DNA of 64,000 nucleotides, taken from assembly GCA_037953625.1 (NCBI GenBank), contig CM075653.1:1364001-1428000 (forward strand), in the 5' to 3' direction. Made by a program: the position numbers and the translations under genes. The first letter of the stretch is position 1, and each line of letters begins with the position of its first letter. The notes below the pieces were generated by a model that ran no database searches, was not told where the DNA came from, and saw only the letters and a program-made list of their open reading frames with translations. Positions 21,828-33,658 of the stretch are shown here, piece by piece. This DNA is from Crotalaria pallida. Lineage: Eukaryota; Streptophyta; Magnoliopsida; Fabales; Fabaceae.

Positions 21828-23972
21828 CTATTTTGCAGGAGATAATAATGCATCCTCGTTAAAGGTTACATCTCTGCTAAGAATTAGTTTTCTTGATTTT
21901 GAATCAGAACACCATAAACGATATCCTTTAGACTCAGATGAATAACCAAGAAAAATGCACTTCACAGCTCTTGGAGCTAATTTGCCATCATTGACATGTG
22001 CATATGCAGGACACCCAAAAATTCTCAAATTAGAATAATCAATAGGATTACCTGACCATACTTCTTCTGGCATTTTGAAATCAAGTGCAGAATGTGGAGA
22101 ACGGTTGATCAAGTAACATGCAGTAGATGCTGCCTCGGCCCACAAATCACGTCGATGCCATAACCCTGCATTTGAAAGCATACAACGAGCCTTTTCTAAT
22201 ATAGTTCTATTCATTCTCTCTGCAACACCATTCTGTTGGGGCTTACGTGGAATGGTTTTATGTCTAGCAATACCATGATGTGCACAGAAGTCATTAAAAT
22301 CACCTTCACAAAACTCAAGACCATTGTCTGTTCTGAGCTTCTTGACTTTCTTTCCCATTTGGGTTTCAACAAGAGTTTTCCACCTTTTGAAAGTGGGAAA
22401 AGTCTCATTTTTATATCTAAGAAAATAAACCCATACTTTACGAGAAAAATCGTCAATAAGAGTCATCATATAGCGGTGTCCTCCATGAGAGGGTACTTTA
22501 GAAGGACCCCAAAGATCAGAGTGAATGTAATCAAGAATACCTTTTGTGCGGTGAGTTGCAGTAGAGAAAGTGCCTCTTTTCTGTTTCCCAAAAACACAAT
22601 GCTTACAGAACTCCAGCTTTCCGGTAACATGTTTTCCAAGATGACATAGCTTGCTTAGAAGGTGCAAGCCTTTTTCACTCATATGGCCCAAGCGCATGTG
22701 CCATAATTTTGTGTCATCATTATTGGTCATGGAAGAGGATACCGTTGTTAAACCTGTCACAACTGAAACTTGCAGGACATATAAGCTACCAATTCGGTTA
22801 GCTTTCATCAAAAGAAGGGCACCTTTTGAAACTTTTAGGACTCCACCTTCAGCTGAGTACTTGCACCCAAGTGACTCGAGGGTGCCTAGTGAAATTAAGT
22901 TTCGTTTCAAGTCAAGAACATAGCGAACTTTAGTCAAAGTCCTGACAATACCATCATGGGTCTTGATTTGAATAGTACCTATTCCAGCAACCTTGCACTG
23001 AGCATCATTGCCCATCAAGACAACACCGCTATCAATAGGCTCAAAACTTGAAAACAAGTCCCTATAAGGACACATATGAAAGGTACACCCAGAATCAAGA
23101 ATCCATTCGGTTTTGCTCCTTTTATCATAAGCGACAACGGATAACAAAATATCACTATCAGAATCATTTTCAACATTTGCGGCTTCGGCGGATTGTAGAG
23201 GCTTTCCTTTTCCTTCCTTTTCTTGTTTCTTCTTTAAGATATAACAATCGGAAATATCATGCCTTGGTTTCTTGCAATAGCGACAGAATTTGCTGGATTT
23301 GTGGCCCTTAGATTTAGACCTGAACCTTCTATTATTGGTATTCCATCTTTCTTGAGTTTTGCCTCTGACATTCAGACCTTCACCTCTGTCCTCGGAATGA
23401 ACTTCTAAATCAAATTTTTCTTTGGACAATAAGTTGGATTTAACATCTTCGAATGATAATGTTTCATTGTTACCATACAACATTATTTCTTTGAAGTGTT
23501 TATAGGTGGAAGGCAAAGAGACAATCAATAAAACAGCTTTATCCTCATCGTCAATTTTAATATCCATGTTTTCCAAATCCATGATAATGGAATTGAACTC
23601 ATCAAGATGAGATTGAATAGATGTACCTACACCCATGCGAATCGTATATAAGCGCTCCTTAAGACGAAGCTTATTTGCGAGGCTTTTGGTCATAAATAAA
23701 GTTTCTAACTTTAACCATAATCTCGCGGTTGTAGTTTCATTTGCTACCTCACGGAGAACCTCCTTGGATAAGCTAAGTTGCATTGCTGAAAGCGCCTTTT
23801 CGTCCAATTCGTCCCATTGCTCGTCAGTCATAGAAGCCGGTTTCTTCGACTTTCCATCTAAAGCCTTTTTTAAACTGTTCTGGGTAAGAACGGCCTTCAT
23901 TTGGACACGCCAAATAAAAAAGCTAATTTTGCCATCAAACTTCTCGATGTCAAATTTGGTAACAGTAGACAT
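21828..23972 (-). CDS. Copia gag, protease and integrase (5' part of polyprotein)
   Basis: 714 codons from an ATG 24 bases inside the primer-binding site. Gag domain about 1-225, with a CCHC zinc knuckle at C230..C243 (CRYCKKPRHDISDC). Aspartic protease motif ILDSGCTFHMC at about 291-301. Integrase HHCC zinc finger at H425, H430, C456 and C459, and catalytic triad D486 (HSDLWGP), D549 (LRTDNG), E585 (GVAER), then the GKAPR-type IFLGYSSESKGYRLW region. It ends in LLSPAK followed by TAG at 21830-21828. The stop is in the same frame as the RT region that follows, so it interrupts one polyprotein. Confidence 0.93.
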   Translation of the reverse strand: MSTVTKFDIEKFDGKISFFIWRVQMKAVLTQNSLKKALDGKSKKPASMTDEQWDELDEKALSAMQLSLSKEVLREVANETTTARLWLKLETLFMTKSLANKLRLKERLYTIRMGVGTSIQSHLDEFNSIIMDLENMDIKIDDEDKAVLLIVSLPSTYKHFKEIMLYGNNETLSFEDVKSNLLSKEKFDLEVHSEDRGEGLNVRGKTQERWNTNNRRFRSKSKGHKSSKFCRYCKKPRHDISDCYILKKKQEKEGKGKPLQSAEAANVENDSDSDILLSVVAYDKRSKTEWILDSGCTFHMCPYRDLFSSFEPIDSGVVLMGNDAQCKVAGIGTIQIKTHDGIVRTLTKVRYVLDLKRNLISLGTLESLGCKYSAEGGVLKVSKGALLLMKANRIGSLYVLQVSVVTGLTTVSSSMTNNDDTKLWHMRLGHMSEKGLHLLSKLCHLGKHVTGKLEFCKHCVFGKQKRGTFSTATHRTKGILDYIHSDLWGPSKVPSHGGHRYMMTLIDDFSRKVWVYFLRYKNETFPTFKRWKTLVETQMGKKVKKLRTDNGLEFCEGDFNDFCAHHGIARHKTIPRKPQQNGVAERMNRTILEKARCMLSNAGLWHRRDLWAEAASTACYLINRSPHSALDFKMPEEVWSGNPIDYSNLRIFGCPAYAHVNDGKLAPRAVKCIFLGYSSESKGYRLWCSDSKSRKLILSRDVTFNEDALLSPAK

Positions 23973-23995
23973 TTTAAATTCTCAATTGAGTAAGT

Positions 23996-24008
23996 GCTCT
24001 AGATACCA
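23996..24008 (-). promoter_or_regulatory. Copia primer-binding site
   Basis: TGGTATCTAGAGC on the element strand, two bases inside the 5' LTR. It is complementary to the 3' end of initiator tRNA-Met except for an inserted base compared with the usual TGGTATCAGAGC. Confidence 0.85.
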
Positions 24009-24010
24009 CT

Positions 24011-24363
24011 TGTTAAGGTATATGCACTAAGCGGAAGCACAGGATCAAATAAATTGGAGAATTAAAGAGAAGTTAATAAAATAAAAATTGGCAAAATGTT
24101 AATATTTATTATTGTATCTAAGAACAATGGAATAGGGAGAATGGGAATATGAGAATGGGAGTTGTTACAAGAATGAGAGCAAATTAGGCTTGAATGAAAA
24201 ACGTAATGTATGCCTCCTTGTATAGGAGTGAGGAATGGTTCAGAACCATTCTGTTACATGTGGTATAAAACAAAGAAAATAACAACCACTTATTAGTATA
24301 GCAGTAGCACAATAGCCATAAATTATTAATGGGAAAAAGGAAATTATGCAGAGCCACCCAACA
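24011..24363 (-). repeat. Copia 5' LTR
   Basis: 353 bp. On the element strand it runs TGTTGGGTGGC to CCTTAACA. It lies upstream of the primer-binding site, so it holds the element promoter. Confidence 0.95.
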
Positions 24364-24368
24364 AATAC

Positions 24369-25519
24369 CCCTTAAATTAACTATTTGCCTTTTGCAAATA
24401 GCAACCACTAACTATTTTTTCTACACAATTACTCCTTAAACTTTAATATTTGACAAAATTAATACTTTCGTTGACTCAAAGTTAAATTTTAACGGTAGAA
24501 ACATCTTACTGTTTAGTTTGTTGTAATTTCAATCATTGCATTTGCTATTATCCACATCCAAATCAGAATCTTGATTTGCTGCATGTTGAGATACTCGATG
24601 GACACAATGATCCCATTCGCCGCAAAATTTTTTATTCATGACTCTAAACCATTCATGTTAGTCACAAAACATATCTAGCGCCACCTTACATCTCGTAAGG
24701 ATGTATCTCGTGTTGACGTGATTTTAAGGGGTAGGGTACAACAATTGTTAATAAAAATAGGAACCAGGCAACTAGTGTCTTACACTGGCCTATTCACGAA
24801 GCAAAAACGCAATATACGATATAAGCATCCTCAACATAGCTGAGAATAGATAGCTAAGGTAATAATCACGCACCACCATATCAATCATCATATTGGAAAA
24901 GAAACATTAGAGACACGAGATATATATTAACTAGTCATGAAAGCTTTCGAAAATAAAAACCAAAGAATAATAAAGACAAAAATTTCATGTCATTGACGTA
25001 AAATTGAATGAAGTTATGAAATCCCTCGTTAGTAATAGAAGTTTCCATCTAAAAAAATACACGATAGTGCAAGGAAGGGATTATCATGCATTTGTTTTGT
25101 CCATTATCTAACAGCTCCGCAACCTAGCACACGAACATCTGCCTTCACATCAAGTGCCAATATGCTTATACCATACCAAAGGGAAGGAAGGACAAAAGAG
25201 TATCCTATCATCAATAGCAAGCAACCAACATTATTCATTGTGATTGACATTTTTAAATGAGAAAAAAATTGTTCATTAATAACTTCATCATATGTTTAAC
25301 TTTAACCATAAGCCTACTTTATTATTAATTAATAAACATATAAAATAAGCTTATTGAAGTTTTATGCCCTCGAAAGTTGTTAAAAAAAATTTGTTTTTAG
25401 TCTCTGACTACCATTATGTCACATTTGCTTTGCCATATGTACAAGATCAATCTGGGTTTGGGCTTTTGTTGGACCACAAGGTAAAAACAACCCATTGCCA
25501 TAGGGCTTAGAGTAGCCCA
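24369..25519. other. AT-rich intergenic DNA
   Basis: No gene or bounded repeat recognised. Confidence 0.5.
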
Positions 25520-26540
25520 ACCCCACTTCAGAATTTGATTTAGTCCCCAAACCCCCAATTTTAGGCCCAAACCCCATTTTAATGGTGAAAAGTCAAAATT
25601 GTCCCTCTATCATCTTCCACATTCCCACCTCAAACCACAAACTCCAAACACCATGAAACCCCAAACCCCAAAATCTTCCACCTTCCCACCTCCAAACCCA
25701 AACCCCTCATCTTCCACCTTCATCCTTCTCCCAAATCTCAAACCTCAAACCCCTCTGAATCTATTTTCTTCTACTTCAACTCTTACTAGAACAAAGATCC
25801 ACTCTTGGATGGAAATCAAATGCTTTGTCACCAAAAGTTTGTACAACTCCCTCAATGCATCAAAAACTACCTTGTTATCACTGTTTTCATGAACTTTCTC
25901 CCTTTCTTTCAATGCATCAAGACGAATCTGCTGCAGCTCCAGAGAACAGAACTCATCAACTTCTTCATCATCCTAAACATCTAAGCAACCACCCAACACC
26001 ACCATCATCATGTCTTTGTTGAACCTGTGTTCGCCATTGATGAAGGAGACAAAGGAAGCAAGCCACACGAGACATCAACCAGTGAACTCGCGGCCATCAA
26101 ACACCATACCTTCATAAAGTCTGACAAATTTCCGAGAACTGAAATTCCGACACTGGTTCGTAGGAATTGAACACCATACACAATTCCGACGAACCAGTGT
26201 CGGAATTTTTTGAAATTTCGACACGGGGTTCTCGGAAATTTGCATAACCCAGAAAGAAAAAAAACACAAAACAACTACGAAAACCCTAAACACATACCTG
26301 ACAGAGAGAGCAGCAGTGGCGTCGTGGGGTGAGCAGCGGCGGTGGTGACTGATCGGCGGCAACAGGGGTAATGAAGGAGAGAGAGACAATGGAAGGGTGA
26401 GGGAGATGAAGAGAGTCATGGGGTTTGGCAAATGAAACTGAAGAGAGGAGTTTGAAGTTTTAAGGATATTATTGGAATAAATTAAAAAATGGGGTTTGGG
26501 AGCTAATGAGTGGGGTTTGAGAACTAATCTCATTTGAAAT
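25520..26540. repeat. Weak inverted-repeat region with a central hairpin
   Basis: CAAACCCCATTTTAAT near 25568 faces ATTAAAAAATGGGGTTTGG near 26483, and CCCAACCCC-type runs recur at both ends, so this may be a decayed TIR element. Inside, 26126-26241 forms a strong hairpin: AAATTTCCGAGAAC at one side and GTTCTCGGAAATTT at the other, with an inner pairing block CCGACACTGGTTCG against CGAACCAGTGTCGG. The ORFs here (25599-26022 plus, 26075-26533 minus) are P/S/L-rich or cross the hairpin and are not convincing genes. Confidence 0.45.
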
Positions 26541-26949
26541 AGTATATATGAAACCTTAGAAACTCTAGAAAATAAGCAACGTGGGACTATTCAGATTTGC
26601 AGCCATGGCTTTTTCTCTGCCTTTCAGCGGAATACTTGAGTACTTCATTCAAAACTGGCCTCAATATGCGTGGATTTGGTTTCGATGGTGGAAATGTCTG
26701 TCAACCTGTAATATGCTTGATCTTGCCAAGATCAACGATGGCAGAGCTAGAGACATCGATAATGCCATTGATCAGTTACATGTTAATTAACTCGTAATAA
26801 AGATATCTCTATTAGTTTGTATGAAAAGCATGCTCTTCTTCAAGACATTGTACTAATAGTTCAGGCTCTTGCACAGTGTGAGACTAGTTGTGCGTTAGGC
26901 TCTTGCACAACCTGACTCAATGAGGATTGGTTAGAGAAATACGGACATA

Positions 26950-27176
26950 CATGATGCATGCTCTAACCTCAAATATGGACATATACACAAACATTACCTA
27001 ACATACATTTTAAAAGTATTCATAAATTATCGGTTAAAGACGCCATTATAACTCTCAGCAAAAAAAAAGAAAAAGATCCAGCTGTTGCCACATGACAGTA
27101 ACATGCTACTAGATCATAAAAAAAATATATATTTAGTATTTCAAAAGTAGAAATCATAATCTCATACATATATTGA
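26950..27176. repeat. FLA 3'-flank sequence duplicated at 11256-11480
   Basis: See the copy at 11256. Here it overlaps the expected 3'UTR of the FLA7-like gene, which is probably the source. Confidence 0.7.
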
Positions 27177-27296
27177 ATAACATATTATATGTTCAAAAAA
27201 ATGGATTCAAATCAAAGCATTAAGCAGCACCAAATGTAGATACACAAACATAAAATCTAAAAAAAATTAAATAAGTATTCAATAATAAACCCCACA

Positions 27297-28079
27297 TTAC
27301 AAGAGCACCAGCACACCAACAGTTGCCAGAGCAAGATTGGCCCAGATTCCATAGCTGATGATCTTGTAAGAAGATGAACCATCATGTGAGGATGATGATG
27401 GAGAGGATGCTTTGCTGTCTGCACTTTTTTCATTTGGAGAATCTGCAGCAGGTGCAATATCAGGTGTAGGTGCTGGTGCAGGTGCAGGAGGAATATCAGT
27501 GCCGAAAATGGCCTCAGGAAGAAGGACCTTGTCAACTTGGTATATTGCAACAGGGTCAGTGGCATGGACAGCACTGGTAACCTTGGTTATTGACCATCCT
27601 GAACTGATGTGGACTGAGCCGGAATCATCGGTGAAATTCAAAGTGTAATCGCCACCGGCAAATGTGGGAGTGGAGCCGGTTTGGCTGAGGTTTTTGAAGT
27701 CGGCTAGGGAATAGAAATGTGGCAAAGCATGGAAAAGGATCACTTGCTTCAATTGGTCATCTGTGAGTTTGGATAGAGAAGGTTTCTTCAAAGCTTGGAA
27801 GGCTTTGTCTTTTGGTACAAAGATGGTTATTCCTTCTTCGGTGTTGTTGGCTTGGTTTTGAAATGTGTCAATCACTTTGGTGGACTCAAGGTAGTTAAGG
27901 AAAGTGTGGAATGGACCAGCAACAGTGAGCAAGTCGGTAAGGTTTACGAAGTCGGGTGCCGGGGCTGGTGCAGGAGTTGGGCTCAGAGAGGGAGGACTAG
28001 CAATTTTGGCAAATGCTGATGAGCTCAGAAGTAGCAGGGTGTTGCTAAGAATGAAAATCATGGAGAACTTCATTTTCAC
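27297..28079 (-). CDS. Fasciclin-like arabinogalactan protein, FLA7-like
   Basis: A 260-residue cell-surface glycoprotein. N-terminal signal peptide (about 1-24, ending SSAFA). A Pro/Ala glycomodule (SPTPAPAPAPD) follows, where Pro is hydroxylated and arabinogalactosylated. One FAS1 domain spans about 45-190, with the H1 motif ITIFVPKDKAF and the H2 region VAIYQVDKVLLP. Then come a second PAPAPAPTP stretch, a Ser-rich spacer and a hydrophobic C-terminal tail (WANLALATVGVLVLL) suited to a GPI anchor. Single coding exon, as usual for the family. FAS1 proteins act in cell adhesion and secondary-wall organisation; the exact role here is not known. Best match is the Arabidopsis FLA7 group. The frame is intact. 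Confidence 0.95.
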   Translation of the reverse strand: MKMKFSMIFILSNTLLLLSSSAFAKIASPPSLSPTPAPAPAPDFVNLTDLLTVAGPFHTFLNYLESTKVIDTFQNQANNTEEGITIFVPKDKAFQALKKPSLSKLTDDQLKQVILFHALPHFYSLADFKNLSQTGSTPTFAGGDYTLNFTDDSGSVHISSGWSITKVTSAVHATDPVAIYQVDKVLLPEAIFGTDIPPAPAPAPTPDIAPAADSPNEKSADSKASSPSSSSHDGSSSYKIISYGIWANLALATVGVLVLL

Positions 28080-29352
28080 TCCTTCACAAGTTTACCTTAC
28101 CTTGCAATAACACTTACACTCTCTAAATTCCTGTAAGCAAAAAGTGCTCTAGAATGTTAGATCTCTGTAAAACATAAGTAGCAAATGACTTATGAGAAAG
28201 TTAACTACAACAAAAACTAATTTCTTCATACACAAAAGTGGATCAACTTCATGGATCAAATGACACATTATATCAAAAACCAAATCTATTAGTAAGTCTG
28301 AGAAATTTAAACAATGCAAAAAATGAGAGAAATCAACTACATGTTCAAACCCTTCTAATTTTTCCAGCTACCCCTTCTAAACATAACGTTGAACATTATT
28401 TGTATACAATGTACTTATATCTACAGAGACTAGGAAAATGGCTGGAACCAGATCTTAAAAACATGAACCATGAAAATAAAAACATTTAACAGAATTGAGA
28501 GATCATGAAAGGAAGATCTAGGAATGTAAATTGATACAAAGTAAGCACAAGCAATTGCAGATCAGAGCATAATGTAAATACTATGAAAAATTGATGGGGG
28601 TCTGACAAAGAACACTTCAAATGTGCTCATTTTGCTTCATTCTCTTGATCAACCCAAGGTAAGTTCAAAAACGGAAGAGAAAGAGAGTGAAAAATGATAA
28701 ATTAACATAGGAAAATGCTAACAAATGCCTTAATAAGAAGCTAAATGTTGTTAAAAATATTGGAAATTATAGTTTTTTAAGTTACCAAAAGAAGAAACAA
28801 TTGGGACTTCTAATGTTTTTTCTACTTCGTAAAAGGTTAATCTTAGGACACTCGTTAGCAACGACCACTAGCATGAGCATGCCGAGTCCCATAAGACCAG
28901 ATTTAGAAATGCTAAATTCAAGATTAGACATCTAAATGAATGTTATAACTAATAAGATTGATTTAAATTGAATCCGTTGCAAGTTCATTTGTTTTTTCCT
29001 CGTAAAGTTTCAAACTTGTAGATAAACACACGCAAGTCAAATGTAGAGGAGTTAGAGCAGTAAGTAAACATAGTCCACATACATCAACCCCACAGATGAA
29101 ATGAGACAGATCTAGACAATACAATGTGTTCCTCCAATATCTCATCATGCAAACTAAAATGACTGACTTTCAGATGTGGAATAATAATAATAAAGATTAA
29201 AACTTTGGACTAAACTATCAAATGGGTTGGCATAGGAGCAACAAAAAAGTAGAGTCATGAGAATGAGATTACCTGAACAAGAGGAATTCAGAGAGAGAGA
29301 GAGAGTGAAGGACGAAGAATGAGAAAGGAGAGAGTGAGTGAGTGTATATAAA
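28080..29352 (-). promoter_or_regulatory. FLA7-like promoter, TATA box and long 5'UTR intron
   Basis: Minus-strand features: TTTATATA TATA box at 29345-29352, a short CT-rich leader, donor CAG|GTAATC at 29272/29273 and acceptor TTGCTTACAG at 28131, leaving a 1142-bp intron in the 5'UTR. The second leader exon runs from 28130 to the ATG at 28079. Leader introns of this size often raise expression in plants; that effect is inferred. Confidence 0.65.
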
Positions 29353-30689
29353 GATGGAATGGAGGGAGAGGATGGTAGTTCGTTACCAGCTGTGAAGAGT
29401 GAGACAGAAATACTAAAGATAAAGATGGGTAGATAGATGTAGGAATTTTTAGTTTTTTTTTTTTTTTTTAGTTTTTTTTTAATTTTAAATTGGGTTCTCT
29501 AAACTATTATCTAGGTATATCCGGATCCGACCGAGGTCATGTGGCTGGTTATGGTAGGTGAGTCTCCCAACATGAATTTCTTGCAAGTTGCATCTACAAG
29601 AACTCGAATTTGAAACTTTGCTTAAGCGAGAACAGTCACTTATCACTCATCCCAATGCATATTGGTTTCACTATTATTCTTTAACAAAGACTCATTTCCT
29701 ATTTGGAAATAATGTGTTGAATATTATATATTAGATCGTTCTTCAAAAAGTATATTAATGTTGTTAGTAATATTGAAAATGTAAATATTTAATATATTTT
29801 TTTAAATTTATTATTGTAAATGTTATCAAAATTTTAAAAAATATTTACTTAATAAGAATATTTAAAAAAAATAAATGTTATTAAAAAATGTGAAAAAATC
29901 TTACAAATAGAATCTGATAGAATACATCTACAAGAGTTGTTTAAGTTGAATTTTCAAAGATCACACACCCGAATTATATTTCTTAAACGATGATTTTAAA
30001 GCACTTTTCAAACGTAACCTAATAAAAATAGAAAAAAAATAATAAAAAAATAATTTAATATCATAAAATTATTGTAATTTTGCAATCTGCAAGGTTAGAT
30101 TGATACTAATTGAGACAAATTTAAAATTTAAGCCATCAAATCTTTATTTTACTATCAAACAAGATAAAATCATCTAAAGTCATTAATTGAATTGTTATTT
30201 GGCTGAGACATAATAATATACTTTAATGAAAATTGCTTATCTGTAAAAGCTTTTCCCCACTTACTTTTATAGGGTGGGCTTTCCATTTTCATTTCAATTA
30301 TAATTGCTTATTCAATTCACTCATAGACCATCCTTGCACTCTACCCCACCGACTCTCCTCCCCTCCTCTTACATTTTTCCCCGATTTATCATCTCCTCAA
30401 TTTATCCCCAATATATCTTTTATGTTCATACAAACAAATACAAAAATAAAACTTATATATACTATATACTGTATATGTACACATATTGTAACATAGATGA
30501 ATTGTGCGGTACCGAGTACCAGACAATGATATTGGTACCGTGGTAAAAATACAGTGTAGATTCGAGGAAAAATCGAAGTTTGATTGATAATAGGAAGGCA
30601 AACTTAATTATGTCCAATAAATTAATTTTCAATAAGATGGAGATACTTAGTAAAATTTAAAAAAAAAAATCAATATGTACTATTTTTTT
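29353..30689. other. AT-rich intergenic DNA, possible SINE remnant
   Basis: No gene seen. The minus strand of 29510-29690 has a B-box-like CAAATTCGAGTTC and could be an old tRNA-derived SINE, but I found neither clear flanking repeats nor an A-tail. Confidence 0.35.
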
Positions 30690-30822
30690 TTTTGGAACGA
30701 ACTAGGAAGCTTTAAAAAAAATGTTGAAGCAAAACTCACTTCGGTGATCTCTACGCCTCGGAGGGGATTAGTCTTCGGCTATCGGCTGAGGAATACCCTT
30801 GGTGTACAAAAAAAAAAAAAAG
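30690..30822 (+). mobile_element. Poly(A)-tailed retroposon 3' fragment
   Basis: GC-richer 100-bp sequence (CACTTCGGTGATCTC, GGGGATTAGTCTTCGGCTAT, GGCTGAGGAATACCC) ending in a 15-base A-run within AT-rich DNA. This is the layout of a SINE or LINE 3' end. Family not assigned. Confidence 0.45.
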
Positions 30823-32790
30823 ATGTTAATAGATATTGTATAAGGTATATGGAGCAATGATATATTAACCAATAAACAATCTTATAGAATTAGTATTTAT
30901 CATAAAATTTTGATGTGTTATTTGTTAATCAATCAATAGAAAATAAAATACTCCTTTGTTCATTAACATAAGATTCTCTGGGTAGATTTCACGTTCATTA
31001 AGAAAAATAGTTAGTATTATTAATAGTATTAGAAATATAAATATTTGATTTTTTTTCAAAATAATCCTTGTAATTATTATTAAAACTCTAAAAAGTGTTT
31101 AGTAAATATAAATGTTCATAGAAAGCTAAGAAATAATTAAATGATATTGAAAAATGGAATTAGATCTTATAAATAAAAAATTTTTACAAACAAATGTTAT
31201 ATTAAAAAACAGAGAAAATAGTCAACAAAAAAAACATAGAAAATATTATTTTATGATAAATATGAGTAAACTGATTTATAGTTAGATATATCATTCTTTC
31301 CAAGTTATTTAAATTTTTATTATCGTTGTGTAACTCGATATTCATATATTAAATCTTATGCATGTGTTTAATTAATCACTATTTTTTTATATAACATGAT
31401 TTTAATCCATCAATCATGAAATAAATACGAGTTAGAAATACTTAATTAATATGTTTTTATTTATCAAATAAAATAAATTAGTTAAATATTGCCATTTTAA
31501 TTTTTAACTCGATCGAGATGATAAAAAAAATTGCTCAATTGTGTCGATGAGATGATTTATAGCATCAGGTATTCATCTAAAGGATTTAAATAGAATAAAT
31601 ATATTAGTATTTATGTTTTTTATTAGGATTCGAAATTCAAAGTTATAATGAATTATTAGGTAATTTTGGATCAATAATTTTAAATGTATTATCATTATCT
31701 ATTATTTGTTATTTCATATTTTTTCTAGTGAATTCCTAAATAGTACGAAATGTATTTCGTGATACGACATAGAATTTAAAGTTACGTTGTAATTCACTTG
31801 TGTTTTAGTATTTAGTGGAAATGCTTTATGATGGGCTATTGAATTTTTTTTTACGAACCCAAAGACAATTCAACCTTTGTGAAATTCGTGAGCAATTTTT
31901 TTCGTATTCAATAGCATTACTCTTTCCTTTAATTGAAAAAAAATAAACAATAGATAATTAAAATAAATCTATAATAAATAATTTTGGATCAATTAATAAT
32001 TTTTCGTATGTTAGACACTAACATTATCATTATGCCATGTCAATAACTAAATGTAAATCATTTCAACTTTGTCATGGATTAGACCATTATATATAAACTC
32101 CATCTAAATTTCAATTACTTTTATTAAAAAAATTAGTCGTGTATTTATTTTTTTTAAATTCATATAAAATAAAGCTTTTTTTAGAAAAATTACATTAGGA
32201 ATGAAATGAATAGAATCACTAATTTCTAAAAATATTTTAAAAATAAAAAATTAAATTAACTTTTTCTTATATTTGAGATCAAAATAAATGAATTAAATCC
32301 ATCTTTAATTCTTTACCATCTATACTTGTGTATACTTAATTACTTATATTGACACAAGAATGATATCCTTATTAATTAAAAAAAATAATTTATTTGAAGG
32401 ATTAAAAAATAATTTCCATATCTTAAGGCCTAATTAAGGCTAACAATACATAATCCCCAGGTGAACTTTGCATGTCTGTGACTGCGACCCTTAGCTTGTT
32501 TGTCTATCTCTGAGTAACGAAGTGCTCAAACACCGTACGTCATTATATCGCGAGAACATTACGACAATCTTGAATACCGTATTTAAATTAAATTGAATAT
32601 GTTGTACTACTACAACACACCACCCGCCGTGGGTAAATCAGATAGATAGACCCCACTGCCACATTGGTTGCTCATTGCTCACCCCACAACAGCCCATGCC
32701 AACTATGGATTGGAGAAGGAATCAAAATCAATGAGTATATTTTGGCAAAGAGCAACATTAGGGTACCCACTAGATTAAAAGCTGATGATA
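30823..32790. other. AT-rich intergenic DNA
   Basis: No gene seen. A decayed Stowaway-like left end (CTCCTTTGTTC) lies at 30951 without a clear partner. 32430-32660 is less AT-rich but shows no coding signature. Confidence 0.45.
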
Positions 32791-33086
32791 CTCCCTCCTC
32801 CGGTCCTGTATATAGATCACATTCTAGAAAGTTTTTTTGTCCTAATTATAAGTCACTTTATATTTTCTATGCATCATTTATTGTTTTTTTTCTTTTTTGC
32901 CCTTATTAAATGTTTTGACTATCTATGTATTTTTTGTTGTCATTAATGAGTGCGAATTTTCAAAAAAAAATTAACGGGGTAAAATTTTAATGTTACAATA
33001 TATTCTCATAGAATTCATAAAACCAACCACTTTCCTTGCTATGTGTAATTCGGTTAAGTATGTCCTATAATAAGGACCGGAGAGAG
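32791..33086. mobile_element. Stowaway-like MITE
   Basis: CTCCCTCCTCCGGTCC to GGACCGGAGAGAG between TA dinucleotides, 296 bp. Interior related to the copies at 10322 and 46588. Confidence 0.75.
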
Positions 33087-33584
33087 TAGTATACAATACA
33101 TACATACTGTACATGGCTTGGTTAATATTCTCATACTTGACATTATTTAAAAATAAGGCTAATTTATTTTTATATAAGAATATTATATAATCCTCTATTT
33201 GGCTAACATGCCCCACGAAACAGGACTACCCCCTTTGTTCAACGTTTTTTTGTGTCCTCCATCAATTTCTACTGTCTCTCTTACACGTAACACATATCCT
33301 TGCATTCAACCATATTCTACTTAATAAGTGTAATTTCTAGAATATAAAAAAAGTTTTTATTGAAATAAAATATATCTACGCTTTTTCTCAGTAATGCAGC
33401 TAATGCAATTATTGTAATGATAATTATACATAACCATGCCTAATTTAAAAAAATAATGTTCATCATAGCTAAACAAAATCTCTTTAATATCTAATCAATT
33501 ATATTCACATGAAATGACATATTAACTACTTGTTTATAATTATTATCATCAAATTAAATATATAGATAGTCTTTCCTTCTTTTA

Positions 33585-33605
33585 TACTACTACTACTACT
33601 ACTAC

Positions 33606-33658
<53 letters not shown>
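33585..33658. repeat. (ACT)n(ATT)n microsatellite
   Basis: Compound trinucleotide run of about 74 bp. Confidence 0.95.

Larger units (their letters stand above)
19583..24363 (-). mobile_element. Ty1/copia LTR retrotransposon (Tork/Tnt1-like), near-intact
   Basis: Complete 4781-bp element with LTRs at both ends, a 5-bp target duplication AATAC (19578-19582 and 24364-24368), a tRNA-Met primer-binding site, a polypurine tract and a gag-pol frame in copia order (gag, protease, integrase, RT, RNase H). The LTRs differ by four substitutions and one single-base indel over 353 bp. The frame has one stop codon between integrase and RT. Insertion is therefore recent on an evolutionary scale. Lineage by protein similarity is Tork/Tnt1-like. 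Confidence 0.95.

Noticed and set aside
19045..24775. Copia insertion between a single ancestral repeat (similar 40 bp at 19052 and 24738)
   Set aside because: The true target duplication is AATAC at the LTR edges; the similar blocks lie 370-530 bp away and align poorly beyond about 40 bp.
25599..26022. Pro-rich plus-strand ORFs with MKPQTPK-like runs
   Set aside because: Composition comes from CCAAAC-type repeats in a decayed inverted-repeat region; no coding support.
26075..26533. 152-codon minus-strand ORF that might be a membrane protein
   Set aside because: It crosses the 26126-26241 hairpin and a CT-rich tract; hydrophobicity follows from composition.
26581..26795. Possible exon with FSLPFSG and tracts of normal composition
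   Set aside because: Two overlapping frames are equally open and neither gives a family I recognise; may be a gene remnant, not supportable.
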